Positions 1-6,941 of a DNA stretch of 19,942 nucleotides are shown piece after piece (positions within the stretch are counted from its first letter, which is position 1; every line of letters begins with the position of its first letter). The notes below the pieces were generated by a model that searched no databases, was not told where the DNA came from, and worked only from the letters and a program-made list of their open reading frames with translations. Both the position numbers and the translations under genes were made by a program. The stretch comes from Pseudomonadota bacterium (GTDB taxonomy: Bacteria > Pseudomonadota > Alphaproteobacteria > Rhizobiales > Rhizobiaceae), in assembly GCA_023399635.1 (NCBI GenBank), contig JAEWOP010000034.1, forward strand, positions 1 through 19,942, given 5' to 3'.

Positions 1-5
1 CCATC

Positions 6-251
6 ATGCAGCGCGTCGAAGCCGATATTGCCGTCAGCGTGTCTGACCTGAAGAAGAACCCGACGGCCGTTGTGGACGGCGCGGCCGGAGGTACTGTCGC
101 GGTCCTGAACCACAACCGTGTCATGGCTTACATGGTCCCGGCAAGTACCTATGAGGCGATGATCGATGCGCTTGACGACCAGGTGCTCGTGGAGATCGTC
201 AAGAGCCGGACCGAGGAGAGGGGCGTCCCGGTCAGCCTCGATGACCTATAG
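6..251 (+). CDS. Type II antitoxin, Phd/YefM-like (StbD type) with RelB-like C-terminus
   Basis: An 81-residue protein that should bind and neutralise the toxin encoded directly downstream and repress their shared promoter. Residues 1-50 look like a Phd/YefM DNA-binding and dimerisation head: the segment SVSDLKKNP (11-19) is followed by AVLNHNR (32-38) and AYMVPASTYE (41-50). The tail is different: LVEIVKSR (61-68) and PVSLDDL (75-81) closely resemble the toxin-wrapping end of E. coli RelB. This mix matches the StbD branch of antitoxins. The stop overlaps the toxin start by 11 nt, so the two are one operon. Only five bases precede the ATG, so the ribosome binding site and promoter lie outside the window and a longer N-terminus cannot be excluded. 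The family call is secure; the start is less so. Confidence 0.88.
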   Translation: MQRVEADIAVSVSDLKKNPTAVVDGAAGGTVAVLNHNRVMAYMVPASTYEAMIDALDDQVLVEIVKSRTEERGVPVSLDDL

Positions 252-522
252 TCTCGAATTCCTTCCGTCGGCGCGAAAGGAGTGGGAGAAACTCGGCGCC
301 ACGCTCCGCCAGCAGTTCAAGAAGAAGCTGGCTGAACGGCTCCTCCATCCTCGCGTCGCTGCCGATGCGTTGGGAGGAATGCAGGATCACTACAAGATCA
401 AGCTCCGCGCAGCCGGATACCGCCTGGTCTACCGCGTTGAGGACCAACGCGTCACGGTCGTCGTCGTGGCGGTAGGACAGCGGGAGCGCGGTTTGGTCTA
501 CGACAGGGCGAAGAGACGGTGA
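241..522 (+). CDS. relE: RelE-family mRNA interferase toxin
   Basis: A 93-residue toxin of the RelE/StbE family, which enters the ribosomal A site and cuts mRNA during translation. The residues needed for cleavage in E. coli RelE (K52, K54, R61, R81, Y87) are all present at the same numbers here: YKIKLR covers 51-56, GYRLVY 59-64, QRERG 80-84 and VYD 86-88. The length also matches the 95-residue E. coli protein. The toxin therefore looks catalytically intact. The ATG at 241 lies inside the last codons of the antitoxin gene, which is typical of coupled translation. An in-frame upstream ATG at 166 would add 25 residues lying wholly within the antitoxin gene and unlike any RelE, so it was not used. 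The next gene is convergent, 31 nt away, with no clear terminator between them. Confidence 0.92.
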   Translation: MTYSLEFLPSARKEWEKLGATLRQQFKKKLAERLLHPRVAADALGGMQDHYKIKLRAAGYRLVYRVEDQRVTVVVVAVGQRERGLVYDRAKRR

Positions 523-553
523 GGATCTGTGTCGGCTATGAGCTCTGGAGAGG

Positions 554-1867
554 TCAGCAACTGAGGCTTTCCTTCATCGCCTTGCCCGCCACGTAGGTCT
601 CCGCCACTGCGCGATCGTCGCCCATGGTCTGCAGCAGGAAGAGCTCCTCTGGCAGCGTCGTGACCGTCTCCAGCCTCAGCGCCATGGCCGGCGTCGCGGC
701 CGCGTTAAGCACCACGAGGTCGGCATCCGTTCCGACCTCCAGCGTTCCGATCCTGTCAACGAGCGACAGCGCCTCGGCATTGCCGCGGGTCATCAGGTGG
801 AAGCTGTCCAGCGGGTTCAGCCGCTCGCCGAGAACCTGCTGGATCTTGTAGGCCTCGTCCAGCGTGCGCAGCATGGAATAGCTCGAGCCGCCGCCGATAT
901 CGGTTGCCACCGCCACCCGCACCGGCTTCTCGCGGCGCCGGATGGCGTTCAGCGGAAACAGGCCGGAGCCGATGAAGAGGTTGGAGGTCGGGCAATGCAC
1001 GGCGACCGAACCCATCTCGCTCAACACGTCTGCCTCCCGCTCGGAGAGGTGGATGGCGTGGCCGAGCAGGGTCTTTTCGCCAAGCAGCCCGTAGCGGGCG
1101 TATATATCGGTATAGTCCTTCGCCTGCGGGTAGAGCTCGCAGGTGTAGCGGATCTCGTCGAGGTTTTCCGACAGGTGCGTCTGGATGTGCAGGTCGGGGA
1201 ATTCGGCGGCCAGCGCCTGCGCCGCCTGCATCTGCTCCGGTGTCGAGGTGATGGCGAAGCGCGGCGTAATTGCGACGTGGTTGCGGCCCTTGCCGTGCCA
1301 CTCGCCGATCACCGCGCGCGTCTCGTCATAGCTCATCTGCGGCGTGTCGAGCAGGCCTTGCGGGGCGTTGCGGTCCATCATCACCTTGCCGCCGACCATG
1401 CACATGCCGCGCTTCATCGCCTCAGCGAAATAGGCGTCTGCGGATGCCTTGTGAACCGAGCAATAGGCTGCGGCCGTCGTCGTGCCGTGGCGAATCATCT
1501 CGTCATAGAAGCGGGCGGCGATGCGCGCTGCGTGATCGGATTCGACGAAGCGGCATTCCTCGTGGAAAGTATAAGTGTTCAGCCATTCCAGCAGGCTGCC
1601 GGCATAGGAGGCGATCACCTGCATCTGCGGAAAGTGCAGGTGCGTGTCGATCAATCCGGGTAGGATGAGATGCGGCCGGTGGTCGATCTCATGGGTGTCC
1701 TCGGCCGCCTGCGCCTTGATCTCCGCATAATCTCCAATGGCGGCGATGATGCCGTCCTCGATCAGCAGCCCGCCGTCGTGCTCGTAAGCGTAACTGTCGG
1801 TATCGGTGAGGCTCAGCGGTGCGCGCTTGAAGGAGAGCAGTCGGCCGCGGATCAGGGTCTTCGTCAT
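554..1867 (-). CDS. guaD: Guanine deaminase
   Basis: A 437-residue amidohydrolase that converts guanine to xanthine and ammonia, feeding xanthine dehydrogenase. The metal site is complete: PGLIDTHLHFPQ (70-81) supplies H76 and H78, QTHLSE (229-234) supplies H231 and the proton-shuttling E234, LLGH (267-270) supplies H270, and ATDIGGG (321-327) supplies D323. The length fits bacterial and human guanine deaminases (about 430-455). The ATG overlaps the stop of the upstream puuD gene as ATGA. No clear Shine-Dalgarno sequence is visible before it, so its translation probably depends on coupling to puuD. Other amidohydrolases share this fold, but the motif wording, length and purine neighbourhood make GuaD by far the best call. 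Confidence 0.95.
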   Translation of the reverse strand: MTKTLIRGRLLSFKRAPLSLTDTDSYAYEHDGGLLIEDGIIAAIGDYAEIKAQAAEDTHEIDHRPHLILPGLIDTHLHFPQMQVIASYAGSLLEWLNTYTFHEECRFVESDHAARIAARFYDEMIRHGTTTAAAYCSVHKASADAYFAEAMKRGMCMVGGKVMMDRNAPQGLLDTPQMSYDETRAVIGEWHGKGRNHVAITPRFAITSTPEQMQAAQALAAEFPDLHIQTHLSENLDEIRYTCELYPQAKDYTDIYARYGLLGEKTLLGHAIHLSEREADVLSEMGSVAVHCPTSNLFIGSGLFPLNAIRRREKPVRVAVATDIGGGSSYSMLRTLDEAYKIQQVLGERLNPLDSFHLMTRGNAEALSLVDRIGTLEVGTDADLVVLNAAATPAMALRLETVTTLPEELFLLQTMGDDRAVAETYVAGKAMKESLSC

Positions 1868-3093
1868 TGCGAAACTGTGCTTTCATACCAGGCGGCGAGC
1901 AACTGGCGTTCCTCCGCCGAAATCTCTGTGATGTTGCCGGGCGGCATGGCGTGGCTCCGGCCGGCCTGGATGTATATCTCGCGGGCGTGTGCGGCAATCT
2001 CGCGGTCGGTCTCCAGCTTCACGGCTTTCGGCGGGAAGTTCGCGCCGTCCCAGACGGGTTCGGCCGCGTGGCACATGGAACAGCGCGACAGCACAACGTC
2101 TCGGGCGGCGTCGAAATGGGCGTTGGAAGCGAATTTCTGCTGCACCGGGGAAAGTGCTGCATCCTCGGTCTCACCGGTCAGCACCTTCGGGACAGTCGAA
2201 AGCCACATGATGGCGATGAAGATGAGCAGCGTCACCAGCCAGGTCCAGGTCGGCCTGCCCTTCCTTGCATGGGTCGTGTTGAACCAGTGACGGATCGTCA
2301 CGCCCATCAGGAAGACCAGCGCGGCGATGACCCAGTTGAACTCCGTCGCAAACGCCAGCGGATAGTGGTTCGACAGCATGAAGAAGATGACGGGAAGCGT
2401 CAGGTAGTTGTTGTGGAGTGAGCGCTGCTTGGCGATGATCCCGTATTTCGGGTCGGGCGTCCTTCCGGCGATCAGGTCGGCCACAACGATTTTCTGGTTG
2501 GGGATGATGATGAAGAAGACGTTCGCCGACATGATGGTGGCGGTGAAGGCGCCGAGATGGAGGAAGGCGGCGCGGCCGGTGAAGACTTGGGTATAGCCCC
2601 AGGCCATGGCCACCAGCACCGCGTAGAGAATCGCCATCAGGCCCCAGGTGTTCTTGCCGATCGGCGACTTGCAGAGCTGGTCATAGATGATCCAGCCCAC
2701 CGCCAAAGACGCGATGGAGATCCCGATCGCCTGCCACTGGGAAAGCTCCATCACATGCGGGTCAATGAGGAAGAGGTCGGCCCCGGCATAGTAGACGATC
2801 GCCAGCATCAGGAAGCCGGAAAGCCAGGTCATGTAGCTTTCCCACTTGAACCAGGTCAGGTGCTCCGGCATCTGCGCCGGCGCCACCAGGTACTTCTGGA
2901 TGTGGTAGAAGCCGCCGCCATGCACCTGCCACTCCTCACCATGGGCGCCGACCGGCAGATGCGGCCGCTTCACCAGGCCGAGATCGAGCGCGATGAAGTA
3001 GAAGGACGAGCCGATCCAGGCGATGGCGGTGATCACGTGCAGCCAGCGTGCGGCAAACGACAGCCATTCCCAGGCCACGGCATATTCATACAT
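1864..3093 (-). CDS. puuD: Membrane urate oxidase with C-terminal cytochrome c domain (PuuD)
   Basis: A 409-residue cofactor-lean integral membrane urate oxidase that makes 5-hydroxyisourate. It passes electrons through its own cytochrome c domain towards a cytochrome oxidase, so no H2O2 is formed, unlike soluble uricase. The first 300 residues hold about eight hydrophobic segments, e.g. around 15-38, 90-108, 122-140, 150-170, 180-198, 230-248, 252-268 and 284-300. A haem c motif CSMCH lies at 338-342, with a likely axial Met at 383 in HAMPPGN. The start at 3093 has AGAGGGG eight bases upstream. An earlier in-frame start at 3135 would add 14 charged residues and lacks such a site. The gene precedes guaD with an ATGA overlap. 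The fusion is as expected for the family as described in Agrobacterium. Confidence 0.93.
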   Translation of the reverse strand: MYEYAVAWEWLSFAARWLHVITAIAWIGSSFYFIALDLGLVKRPHLPVGAHGEEWQVHGGGFYHIQKYLVAPAQMPEHLTWFKWESYMTWLSGFLMLAIVYYAGADLFLIDPHVMELSQWQAIGISIASLAVGWIIYDQLCKSPIGKNTWGLMAILYAVLVAMAWGYTQVFTGRAAFLHLGAFTATIMSANVFFIIIPNQKIVVADLIAGRTPDPKYGIIAKQRSLHNNYLTLPVIFFMLSNHYPLAFATEFNWVIAALVFLMGVTIRHWFNTTHARKGRPTWTWLVTLLIFIAIMWLSTVPKVLTGETEDAALSPVQQKFASNAHFDAARDVVLSRCSMCHAAEPVWDGANFPPKAVKLETDREIAAHAREIYIQAGRSHAMPPGNITEISAEERQLLAAWYESTVSQ

Positions 3094-3373
3094 GTTCAAA
3101 CCCCTCTGGAGACCTCGCCTCCCGACTCGGCACATTGCGAAAAAACGGCGGGTGAGGGAAGGGGCGATGCCAAGCGATAAAAACTTGGCCCCGGAACTTC
3201 CTCCGCCACCTTGGGTTAACCGGCTACACGGCGCTGGAACATTTTCCGCTTCAGTCGTGGCGAGCGGATCAGAGCGATAGAAGCCTGCCCCTCAAGCAAG
3301 TGCATGCCAGCCGGTGACAAGGGTAGGAAGGGGCTCGCCGGCTGTTGATCATTCCTCAACGGAGAATGAGCAG
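3094..3373. other. Intergenic region between puuD and a secreted-protein gene
   Basis: A 280-base divergent spacer with no credible coding sequence. It must hold the promoter of puuD-guaD (minus strand) and that of the small secreted protein (plus strand). It contains the puuD ribosome binding site next to the start and the inverted repeat at 3169-3189. I could not pick a -10/-35 pair with confidence on either strand. Confidence 0.6.
3169..3189. repeat. Inverted repeat GCCAAG-N9-CTTGGC upstream of puuD
   Basis: Perfect 6-bp arms (3169-3174 and 3184-3189) are separated by nine AT-rich bases. Flanking runs GGGG (3161-3164) and CCCC (3189-3192) could lengthen the pairing through a bulge. It lies about 75 bases upstream of the puuD start. 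It could be an operator or a leader hairpin; the sequence alone cannot decide. Confidence 0.4.
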
Positions 3374-3712
3374 ATGCGCAACCTACCAATGACCCTTCTT
3401 GTGGTCTTCCTCTTGTCCGCCCCGGCCGTCGCCCACGATGCCCAAACGGGCTGGGAGTATGACAAGTTCTGCTGCAATGGCGACAATCACAACGGCGACT
3501 GCCAGATGATCTCGACAAAGAACGTCCGGATTACCAATGGCGGCTATCAGATCTCACTTGGCCCCGGCGACCACAGGCTGGTGACCCGTCCGCACAATTT
3601 CAGCCTTCCGCAGAGCAAGGCGCGCCGGTCGCAGGACGAGGAATACCACATCTGCCTTTACCCGACGGAGGATACGCTACGCTGCTTCTATGCCCCTGAC
3701 ATGGCGTTCTGA
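3374..3712 (+). CDS. Small secreted cysteine-containing protein, function unknown
   Basis: A 112-residue protein of unknown function. It starts with a clear Sec signal peptide: MRNLPM, a hydrophobic core at about 7-16, and a likely cut after APAVA (20) before HDA. The mature part of about 92 residues has five cysteines: a CC pair at 33-34 in KFCCNGD, then C43, C94 and C104. It ends in CFYAPDMAF. Small exported proteins with a CC near the start and a C-F-x-A-P end are common in Rhizobiales and have no assigned role. The ATG at 3374 has GGAG nine bases upstream. A longer reading from 3314 adds 20 residues before the signal peptide and was rejected. The stop is 10 bases from the stop of the convergent LysR gene. 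Its unpaired number of cysteines leaves one free or intermolecular. Confidence 0.8.
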   Translation: MRNLPMTLLVVFLLSAPAVAHDAQTGWEYDKFCCNGDNHNGDCQMISTKNVRITNGGYQISLGPGDHRLVTRPHNFSLPQSKARRSQDEEYHICLYPTEDTLRCFYAPDMAF

Positions 3713-3722
3713 GGCGCCCCGA

Positions 3723-4619
3723 TCAGTCCTGGAAATCCGGCATCTTCTTGCGCATGAAATCGCGGAAGGCGCGGATCTTGCGGGAGTTGCGGCGAGCCTC
3801 GGGGTAGACGAGCCAGTAGTCGGAGCCATCGCTGGCGAGCAGGTCGAAGGGCTGATAGAGCCGTCCGAGGGCGACGTCGTCGGCATAGAATTCCGGCCTC
3901 AGGATCGCCACACCCTGTCCAGCAATAGCCGCGGCTGCATGAAAGTACTGTGCACCGTACTGGCTCGCCGGGTATTTTGAAAGATCGGCATCGTGCAGCC
4001 CGGCACGGGAAAACCACAGCGGCCACCACTCGTCCTGCGGGTCGATGATCGACAGCTTCAACAGGTCCGCCGGCTCATGCACGCCCCCTATGGTCTCGGC
4101 CAGCGCCGGGCTCAGCATGGGCGTGAAATGGCTTTTCATCAGGAAGTGTGACTTCAGCCCCGGCCAGACGCCCTTGCCGGAGCGGATCGCCACGTCTCCC
4201 TCCGTGCGAGAGAAATCCACGACGGACTGGGAGGTTTCCAGCCGCACTGCGATCCCGGGGTTTTCGACCTGGAATGTGCCGAGGTGATGGGCGAGCCAAT
4301 GCGACGCGAAGGTTGCGGTTGTGTGGATCGTCAGCGTGGCTTCCGATTGATCGCGGATGCCGCCCAACGCTTCCGCCAGCATGTCGAAGGCTTCACCAAC
4401 TTTCGGGGCCAGTCGCTCACCCACCTCGGTCAGCGCCACCTGTCGCGGACGCCGCAGGAAGAGAGGTTCGCCCAGCGTGTCCTCCAGCAGCTTGATCTGG
4501 TAGCTGACCGCCGTCTGCGTCATCCCCAGTTCCAGCCCTGCCTTCGTAAAGCTCTTCAAGCGCGCAGTCGCCTCGAAGACATGCAGGGCATTCAACGGAA
4601 ACTGGCGCGACAACTTCAT
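3723..4619 (-). CDS. LysR-family transcriptional regulator, GcvA-like
   Basis: A 298-residue LysR-type regulator. The helix-turn-helix covers about residues 9-58 (NALHVFEATAR, then LGMTQTAVSYQIKLLE), followed by the linker and a type 2 periplasmic-binding-like effector domain at about 93-295. The phrase GDVAIRSGKGVWPGL (141-155) is typical of the GcvA branch. The start at 4619 has AGAGGA seven bases upstream; an in-frame ATG at 4640 has no good site and adds only seven residues. It lies divergent from a DUF1127 gene and between the puuD-guaD and xdhC genes, so either set could be its target. The effector is unknown. GcvA-like regulators often control a neighbouring divergent gene, which makes the DUF1127 gene the first candidate. 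Control of purine genes is only inferred from position. Confidence 0.9.
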   Translation of the reverse strand: MKLSRQFPLNALHVFEATARLKSFTKAGLELGMTQTAVSYQIKLLEDTLGEPLFLRRPRQVALTEVGERLAPKVGEAFDMLAEALGGIRDQSEATLTIHTTATFASHWLAHHLGTFQVENPGIAVRLETSQSVVDFSRTEGDVAIRSGKGVWPGLKSHFLMKSHFTPMLSPALAETIGGVHEPADLLKLSIIDPQDEWWPLWFSRAGLHDADLSKYPASQYGAQYFHAAAAIAGQGVAILRPEFYADDVALGRLYQPFDLLASDGSDYWLVYPEARRNSRKIRAFRDFMRKKMPDFQD

Positions 4620-4723
4620 GGATAAGTCCTCTTGATCCATCCAGACGATTGTTCGATTGGATCATGCCCGCATGAAGGCGCATCCTATGCCCACCACATA
4701 AACAAAGGGAAGTGGGTATTCCG
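4620..4723. promoter_or_regulatory. Divergent control region of the LysR and DUF1127 genes
   Basis: This 104-base spacer separates two divergent starts. It carries the dyad CATGC-CC-GCATG (4663-4674), a plausible LysR-type binding site because such sites are short inverted repeats between a regulator and its divergent target. No -35/-10 pair stands out. The exact T-N11-A spacing was not convincingly met, so the operator role is a guess. Confidence 0.4.
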
Positions 4724-4969
4724 ATGTCATTCGCCCTTCATGCTCGTTGTGAGCCGCCTTGCCAAGCGGATCACAGGTACTCCTTGTCACGGATGTGGAA
4801 GCGCCTTCGCTTTCGACGTCGAAGCATCAGTGCCGTTGATGTATGCGGCCTTCCCGAAGCGGTGCTGCGGGACATCGGGCTGCGGGACGGGAAGGCGGAT
4901 GGTCGGCACGTCTGCGGCGGTTCTGCCTGGCGGGACGCGCTGCTCACTTATCCGCCGCGCGGTCTCTGA
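4724..4969 (+). CDS. Small arginine-rich DUF1127 protein
   Basis: An 81-residue basic protein. Residues about 24-58 match the DUF1127 pattern: an aromatic and arginine-rich start (MWKRLRFRRR, 24-33), then LPEAVLRDIGL (43-53), where the family has its L-x-D-x-x-L-R-D-I-G-L core. DUF1127 proteins are abundant in alphaproteobacteria; some have been linked to RNA turnover, phosphate and carbon metabolism, but no role can be assigned here. The N-terminal 23 residues (two Cys, no clear signal) are unlike a bare DUF1127 and may be a later start. A GTG at 4712 is also in frame, but the purine-rich AAGGGA sits too close to it; the ATG at 4724 is better spaced. The last 22 bases overlap the 3' end of the convergent xdhC gene. 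Confidence 0.68.
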   Translation: MSFALHARCEPPCQADHRYSLSRMWKRLRFRRRSISAVDVCGLPEAVLRDIGLRDGKADGRHVCGGSAWRDALLTYPPRGL

Positions 4970-5799
4970 GCGGCGGCCGACGAGAGGATCGTCAGCAGTT
5001 CCGCGGTGACCATGGCGGCGATCACTTCCGGGCGCTTGTCCCTGACCGTGTTTCCGCCGATCGGCAGAATGAGCCTGTCAATCGTTCCCGCATCGGCGCC
5101 CTCGCGCTTCAGCCAACTGGCGAAGGTTGCGCGCTTCGTTTGCGAACCGATCATGCCGACATAGGCAAGGTCGGGTCGGTCAAGCGCTTCGCGGGCGATC
5201 AGGAAATCCAGCGCGTGGTCATGGGTCAGGATCACAGCTCCACCGCCTGCGGGAATATCCCCCACCAGCGCTTCCGGCATGGCCACATGCCGCTTGGTGA
5301 TTTCGGCAGGTAACTCATCAAGGGCATCGGCACGCGTTTCCACGACCGTCACCGCCATCGGCAGCGGCGCAAGCGCCTTGGCAAGCGCCAGCCCCACATG
5401 CCCGGCGCCGAACAGGAAGACTGCGGGATTGGCCTTTGCTTCCCGCTCCAGCCGCTGTGCAAATTCTGCCGCGACCGTGTCGGTCACCGGCTTGAACAGC
5501 AGTAGGGTGCGACCGCCGCAGCATTGGCCGATCTCCGGGCCAAGCGGGATGTCCATGGCCTCGTTCCCGCCGCCCTTCAGCATGGCGCGAGCGTTGTCGA
5601 TCGCCAGGAACTCCAGCTGGCCGCCGCCGATCGTGCCCCAGATCTCTTCCTCCGCGACAAGCATGACCGTTCCTTGGTCGCGCGGAGTGGATCCCTTGGC
5701 TATTGCGATTTCCACGAGCATGCAGGCAGGGTGTCTGACAAGAAAGGCGGGGAGGGACATGTCTGTCATGGTTGAAGCAGCGTAGCATGGGGCGCTCAT
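4948..5799 (-). CDS. xdhC: Xanthine dehydrogenase accessory protein XdhC
   Basis: A 283-residue maturation factor that binds molybdenum cofactor, helps its sulfuration and delivers it to XdhB. Seen in the sequence: GSTPRDQGT (36-44), IGGGQLE (57-63), the GQCCGGRT segment (91-98) typical of XdhC, and a Rossmann loop FLFGAGHVG (128-136) followed by VVETR (152-156), then YVGMIGSQTKR (213-223). Length fits the family (about 270-320). Three starts are possible: 5799, 5769 and 5760; none has a strong ribosome binding site, and homologues usually begin a few residues before the LPAFL segment, so the true start may be shorter. It stands alone, about 3.9 kb from the end of xdhB, whereas xdhC often follows xdhAB directly. 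Its 3' end overlaps the DUF1127 gene by 22 bases. Confidence 0.93.
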   Translation of the reverse strand: MSAPCYAASTMTDMSLPAFLVRHPACMLVEIAIAKGSTPRDQGTVMLVAEEEIWGTIGGGQLEFLAIDNARAMLKGGGNEAMDIPLGPEIGQCCGGRTLLLFKPVTDTVAAEFAQRLEREAKANPAVFLFGAGHVGLALAKALAPLPMAVTVVETRADALDELPAEITKRHVAMPEALVGDIPAGGGAVILTHDHALDFLIAREALDRPDLAYVGMIGSQTKRATFASWLKREGADAGTIDRLILPIGGNTVRDKRPEVIAAMVTAELLTILSSAAAQRPRGG

Positions 5800-5802
5800 T
5801 CG

Positions 5803-5831
5803 CGCACCTGAAGTGCGATACCTGTGCAGGT
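5803..5831. repeat. Two adjacent short inverted repeats in the xdhC / GGDEF gene spacer
   Basis: CGCAC (5803-5807) and GTGCG (5813-5817) flank five bases. Two bases further on, ACCTG (5820-5824) and CAGGT (5827-5831) flank TG. Both lie just upstream of the longest xdhC start and within the 82-base divergent spacer to the diguanylate cyclase gene. An AT-rich run (5832-5843) follows. They could be operator half-sites or leader structure; short dyads like these also arise by chance. Confidence 0.35.
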
Positions 5832-5881
5832 TAAAAAATTCTTAGCGATTCACCTCTAGTTCTCTAGTACATCTTCCGCCC

Positions 5882-6865
5882 ATGGCTGCCCGTGCAGCGT
5901 CCAGTCTCGCCCCGCATAGAATGACCCAGACCCCTGCAATTGCCTCGCTTATCCCAGCGTCCCAGGATCTTTACCGTAAGATCGTGTTTGAGATCGCTGA
6001 TGGGATCATTGGAATCGATAGGGCCGGGATGATTCGGCTCTGCAATCCAGCGGCGGAGGCTTTGTTCGGCTGGGAGGCCGGCGAACTGTTGGACAAGCCG
6101 CTGGAGGTGCTTCTTCCGGAGGCTATCCGTTCCTCCCACGGGGCGCTGGTCGAGCGCTTCCGGGCCGGGCCGAGCGACACCCGTCATATGGGCCAAAGAG
6201 AGGCAGGCATCATCGGGTTGCGCTCAGATGGAAGCGAGGTGCATCTTGCGATCACCATTCTGCGGACGTCAGCTGCAAACGAACCCATGATGGTTGCCGC
6301 GATTCGCGATGTGTCCGATCATGTTCGCTACCAGCAGGAGCTTAAGCGTCTGGCAGACCTCGATCCGTTGAGCGGCCTGCTCAACCGCCGCGCCTTTCGC
6401 AACCGCGTCGCCGCTCACCTGTCAGAGGACGATACCGGGAGCTTCAGCGTCGCGCTCTTCGATCTGGATGATTTCAAGGCGGTCAACGACCGCTACGGTC
6501 ATGATGCCGGAGACGAAGCTATCAGCCGTTTTGCAGCCATTATGGAAACCGCCATTCGCCAGCAGGACCTTGCTGCACGGTGGGGTGGGGAAGAATTCAT
6601 CCTGTTCATGCCCGGCACACCGCTGCAGGCGGCAACAACCGTCGTCGATACCATCAGAGGCCGTTTCGAGGCTGCCCGATTTGGATGGGCGCGAGAAGCG
6701 GCTGTGACGCTGACTGCAAGCGCAGGCCTTGTGACGGCCGCCCATTCGTCCCCGAGCCTCGATGCGATGATCTCGTGTGCAGATGCGGCTCTTTACCGGG
6801 CAAAGCGTGCCGGTCGCAACAGACTGGTCTGCACGTCGCTGACATCAGAAGCGCTGGCATCCTGA
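5882..6865 (+). CDS. PAS-GGDEF diguanylate cyclase
   Basis: A 327-residue cytosolic signalling protein predicted to make cyclic di-GMP from two GTP. A PAS sensor domain covers about residues 27-150 (EIADGIIGIDRAGMI, CNPAAEALFGW). The GGDEF domain covers about 155-320: DPLSGLLNRR (161-170), the metal-binding FDLDDFK (193-199), YGHDAGDE (205-212) and the active-site loop GGEEF (235-239). The inhibitory I-site is also present, R226-x-x-D229, so product feedback is likely. No membrane segment or EAL domain is seen. The chosen start at 5882 lacks a clear ribosome binding site, and ATG 5921 (residue 14) is a possible alternative. It is the first of three plus-strand genes with likely signalling roles between the two purine blocks. 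The ligand of the PAS domain is unknown. Confidence 0.93.
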   Translation: MAARAASSLAPHRMTQTPAIASLIPASQDLYRKIVFEIADGIIGIDRAGMIRLCNPAAEALFGWEAGELLDKPLEVLLPEAIRSSHGALVERFRAGPSDTRHMGQREAGIIGLRSDGSEVHLAITILRTSAANEPMMVAAIRDVSDHVRYQQELKRLADLDPLSGLLNRRAFRNRVAAHLSEDDTGSFSVALFDLDDFKAVNDRYGHDAGDEAISRFAAIMETAIRQQDLAARWGGEEFILFMPGTPLQAATTVVDTIRGRFEAARFGWAREAAVTLTASAGLVTAAHSSPSLDAMISCADAALYRAKRAGRNRLVCTSLTSEALAS

Positions 6866-6941
6866 CCTTCTCCGCTTCTTGCAATTCATGTCTCTCGAAT
6901 GAGGCTGTGCTAGGCTTGTCTTGGCAAGAAGAGGACCATCC

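Noticed and set aside
6..522. Evidence that the toxin-antitoxin pair marks a mobile island
   Set aside because: No integrase, repeat, tRNA or transposase is seen at the window edge, and base composition does not obviously change.
3094..3200. A possible purine riboswitch ahead of puuD
   Set aside because: The three-way junction and conserved loop bases of purine riboswitches are not there; only one simple hairpin is seen.
4632..5009. A 125-codon plus-strand frame overlapping the DUF1127 gene
   Set aside because: It overlaps the DUF1127 frame almost fully, has no ribosome binding site or known domain, and runs into xdhC.
554..5799. A complete purine-to-allantoin pathway
   Set aside because: Only GuaD, PuuD and XdhC are encoded here (XdhAB further on). 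No 5-hydroxyisourate hydrolase, OHCU decarboxylase or allantoinase could be found in the window.
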